Of a DNA stretch of 64,000 nt, positions 60,984 through 64,000 are shown piece after piece. The number at the start of each line of letters is the position of its first letter. The stretch's first letter is position 1. The DNA comes from Plantago major (lineage: Eukaryota; Streptophyta; Magnoliopsida; Lamiales; Plantaginaceae). The notes under the pieces are model-generated. The model was not told the origin of the DNA. It ran no database searches and was given only the letters and a program-made list of their open reading frames with translations. The stretch lies in the NCBI GenBank assembly GCA_026545765.1, contig CM048844.1, positions 22,886,237 through 22,950,236 on the forward strand, written 5' to 3'. The translations under genes were made by a program, and so were the position numbers.

Positions 60984-62640
60984 TTTGATTAAGAATTTTA
61001 TGCATTAATATTATCCCGAGTAGGATGTTGATGCAAATAAAACTTTTCTACACGACTTTCAATTTGCACCCACATTCAAATTTATCTGTAATGTTGGTAT
61101 AACGATCGCTAATACCACCTGCATTTCAACCGCATAAACAAATCTTTTTTGTGCATTCATAGTGCAGTGCCATCTAGTTTGTGCATATTTATGACCATTC
61201 TTTACAAACCGCCTTCAGTGCTCGAGCCCAAAGTACACTCAAAATACATCCTTGTGTGATGGGTTTCACTGAGGCCAGTGCACACCCGTTTACTTTATTA
61301 ATTTGTGCTGAAGCACCTTTTGCTTTCATTTTTAGTTTTTCTGTTGATATTTTTGACAATAGCAAATAACTATCTAAATGCTCTCCAAGTTCCTGAACTA
61401 CAATATTTTCGTTTTTGCATTACCTCTCTCCACGGTGCACCTCCATTTAGCTTCTGTTAGAATATTGTCTTGGTTGTTCTAAGCCTCGACTTCTTATTTT
61501 TAGCCCAGTTAGAATTTTACATACTGCTAGAGACATTAAGGCTAAAGCCTCTATAATACCATAGTTTCCGTGTTTTATGGTGCCTTCTGATAAACCTTAT
61601 GTCAAGCAATGAATATATGCTTGAGAATTTGGCATTTCCTTGTTTTGGAGCTGACTGAGAAAAAGATGTGAAATGATAGCAGAGATTTATCGGGATATGA
61701 ACTGGCTTATTTATGTGATATCATTTAAATATCAAGTTGCATTATCATCATTAATTCATTATCACATGTTTATTGAGATATGTCTATTATACTGGCGTAT
61801 TGCTTTATTATCCACTCCAACGTTGTTTTCGTTTATTTTGCTTTATGACAGGTCTTGTCATTAGCTAGGTTCTACGGAAAACCTTGTCCGTCTTTCAAGT
61901 GTAAACATTTGACAATCAACTCGCCTCTTTGGAAATATCATGCCTATTAGAAAACGCACCTCATCTGGAGACACTGGTCATAAATGTGTCCCGTCGTCAG
62001 GTTTGATCATGCAAAAGTGTTTCCGTACATTGTTTGAAATTTCTCGCGTTATCAGTGAGATTACAATATAACACCAGTAACGAATCCTGCAAGGTTAATG
62101 GATAGCTTAGGACAGTTGAATTATATACCTCATACTTCCTTTATCACTAGCAGATGGGTTGTTTGTTTAGGTGATCATATGTAAGTTTGATTTTGTGAAA
62201 TGTGCCGACAAACTAGTTAATAGATTTGATTGTGCAAATATGTCTTAGTACCTTAATTGGACACTTCAACGCATTAATCAGATTAATATATATTGGATGA
62301 TGATTAAATCCTGCACTCAAAATTTCCTTGTAGCAGTTAGATTCTTTCCTTGATGTGATATAGTTTTAAATGTTTGGCTGGATAGTAGCAATGAGTGTAA
62401 CCCATACAAGTTACATATGGGAGACTTGTTTTTATACGGTTATACCTTTCCAAAAATGGCTTTCTTCCATTACACACTTGAATGTTTCAAAGTTACACGG
62501 ATCTTGATTCAAATGAATGACAACCCCCCCCCCCCCCCAATGAAGTTGGAGTAAAGTGTAATCCTCTATAAAATGAAGTCCAGTCAGCAAGTGTCTATCT
62601 GATTCATCTTTTATGTACACCTTTCTAATATATTTGCATC
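60984..62640. other. Decayed interior of the F-box remnant
   Basis: AT-rich, with a C run of 16 at about 62524-62539. Apart from the FBD-like piece near 61865-61960, no coding segment is recognised. Confidence 0.4.
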
Positions 62641-63050
62641 TAAAATTACAGGGTGAACGCCCAATTTACGAGGCTAGGCGTTTGGATAATGAAGACGTGA
62701 ATTTGCCAAACTGGAAGTTTGTGCATCTGAAGAATGTAAAAATTGATTTCCACCGAAATCCTTGTACCGATTATTCCAAATATGTTGGTGTGGAGTGCAA
62801 TGACAGAGAACTTGTTGGATACATGATGAGGAGTGTTGTTGCTCTTGAGAGGCTGGTCATGTGTTCATCAAAACTTGGTTGCACCAATTCTGGGTGTTAG
62901 GCGAACTGCTCATTCATGTATGTACCTCGGCTGCCTTGCGAATTGCTAAGCAAATTTCTGCCTGGGAATGAAGCTGAAGAATGGGAACTAAAGAAGAGAA
63001 AATTTAGTTATGAATACAAGTTTTCGAATTATGCCTCCTTGCGTTGTTAA

Positions 63051-63694
63051 GTTGCTAGTGAAGAGGATTCGTTTTAGAAGATGCCTTAATATGTTCTGAA
63101 TATGATTGGTCACTTCCTTTGCACCCGAATCAATTTGATCCGAATTAAATTAGACCCGGATTCTACCGATCTAAAATTATCTTAATTAAATTTAAAAGTT
63201 GAACTAATTTATAGTACTTCATTTATAATACAAAAATTACACATCATCCATTCATGAATCAATTTGAAATTGACGAGTATTAGAAGATTGTAGTGAATTC
63301 AATGTACTTATCATAATACGTTTGTAACAGGATGTACACTATGCAAATTTTAAGACTGACATACATCTAAGATCCAAATCCGAACAGTAATTAAATCTGA
63401 ATCAATCCAACTGAAATGACGTAAAGTTTTATAATCCAAACAACATTCGATCTGATCCAATCCAATTCGACTAGAAATAAATAACCACTATCAATTCCAT
63501 TTCTTTTTCTTTCCTTATTTATTAATTTATCACTCCAGGCAGGTAGCCATTTTTTCAGTTGCTACAGTGACTACTTGCCACTGTAGCAATAATATTACTT
63601 GGATGGTCAAAATAATGGAGAAATAGAAAACCATTGTGTTTGAGTAACCAAATTGAAGCTGAGAGAAGAGAGAGAAGGATTATTATTCGTGACG
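63051..63694. other. Upstream region of the thioesterase gene
   Basis: AT-rich spacer, then a perfect 11-bp hairpin TTGCTACAGTG / CACTGTAGCAA (63559-63569 and 63579-63589, 9-base loop) about 105 bases before the ATG. The purine-rich GAGAGAAGAGAGAGAAGG just before the ATG is a likely leader. Confidence 0.55.
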
Positions 63695-64000
63695 ATGAGC
63701 TTGGATTGGGTGAAGAGTTTGGTGGAGAAAGAAGGCGGCGATTATGAATCCACTGTCGATTCAATGCCGAAACGATTCATCGAGCCGATTGTGATGCAAG
63801 GCCTCAAAATCGATCACATCGAACGTGGCCGAGTTGTTTGCACCTTCACCGTTCCTCCTCGTCTCCTGGTTAGTTTCATCTTTTACCTTCTCGTTACCCA
63901 TTCGATTTCATCTCAATTCCCTAATTACTCGACTAATTTGGTTGAATTGTTGTGATTGGGGGTTTTCGTAGAATAGCGGTAATTCGTTACACGGCGGAGC
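63695..64000 (+). CDS. Acyl-CoA thioesterase-like hotdog protein (3' end off the right edge)
   Basis: Exon 1 is 63695-63868 (58 codons, MSLDWVKSLVEKEGGDYEST, with IEPIVMQGLKIDHIERGRVV and FTVPPRLL). The donor is CCTG/GTTAGT; the acceptor at 63971 is TTTTCGTAG. Exon 2 begins NSGNSLHGGA in phase 0 and runs off the window. The N...LHGG motif is the start of the hotdog-fold active-site helix of acyl-CoA thioesterase 13 (THEM2)-like enzymes. The Asn and HGG near the exon start hold the thioester, and the catalytic Asp would come later. Family role: hydrolysis of acyl-CoA to free acid, in plants often peroxisomal or cytosolic; location cannot be judged here. The ATG at 63695 was chosen because the frame upstream lacks a better start. 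Confidence 0.85.

Larger units (their letters stand above)
59402..63050 (+). pseudogene. F-box/LRR-FBD protein remnant, interrupted by a solo LTR
   Basis: 59402-59728 encodes LRR repeats typical of plant F-box/FBD proteins (MLLGCPVLESLALHYCDLGR, APRLQELEISG). The frame continues past the inserted LTR at 60559-60705 (DDEGEEELVNELMEF) to a stop. A later piece at about 61865-61960 (ARFYGKPCPSFKCKHLTINS, then a shifted SCLLENAPHLETLVINV) carries a stop and frameshift. A last exon, 62652-62900 after TTACAG, has WKFVHLKNVKIDF and ELVGYMMRSVVALERLV, as in FBD C-termini. The N-terminal F-box is missing. Such proteins are SCF ubiquitin-ligase substrate adaptors; this copy looks dead. Confidence 0.65.

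Overview
The window is nuclear DNA of a flowering plant, most likely a eudicot. It holds intron-containing plant genes (GRIP-type golgin, At4g36180-type receptor kinase, actin with a leader intron, ATG13, hotdog thioesterase) separated by AT-rich DNA full of plant transposons (CACTA, Ty1-copia, 5S-bearing short LTR elements, Stowaway-like MITEs, a LINE tail, Helitron-type ends). There is no operon logic: the genes are independent housekeeping or signalling loci. I cannot name the species.

Layout. 0.3-6.1 kb: minus-strand coiled-coil gene (GRIP-like), 3' end off the left edge. 7.0-7.9 kb: three head-to-tail LTRs carrying a 5S rRNA-like domain. 9.46-12.80 kb: single-exon LRR receptor-like kinase (minus) with substituted kinase motifs. 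13-18.7 kb: gene-free, with MITEs and a fold-back segment. 18.7-25.1 kb: a stack of insertions. A short direct-repeat (TRIM-like) element contains a 5.26-kb CACTA transposon, which has a 957-bp non-autonomous CACTA inside its own transposition gene; a 630-bp MITE sits in the other copy of the short repeat. 26.8-27.4 kb: intronless three-TM protein of unknown function (minus). 28-33 kb: repeat-rich. 34.0-36.3 kb: complete actin gene (minus). 36.3-40.5 kb: gene-free, with a LINE tail flanked by a 16-bp duplication. 40.54-46.07 kb: full-length but inactivated Ty1-copia element with 5-bp target duplication. 46.1-53.3 kb: repetitive, with gene fragments (a BTF3-like 3' half and a UDP-glycosyltransferase piece) in an element that may be a Helitron. 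53.9-57.9 kb: complete ATG13 gene (plus). 59.4-63.0 kb: decayed F-box/LRR-FBD gene split by an 830-bp solo LTR. 63.7 kb to the end: first exons of an acyl-CoA thioesterase-like gene.

The strongest unusual signals are the nested CACTA stack with exact target duplications, the tandem array of 5S-bearing LTRs, the Helitron-like termini next to gene fragments, and a copia element whose five nonsense codons all fit C-to-T or G-to-A change. I found no wholly new system. All intron-exon calls come from reading GT/AG sites and reading-frame continuity by eye.
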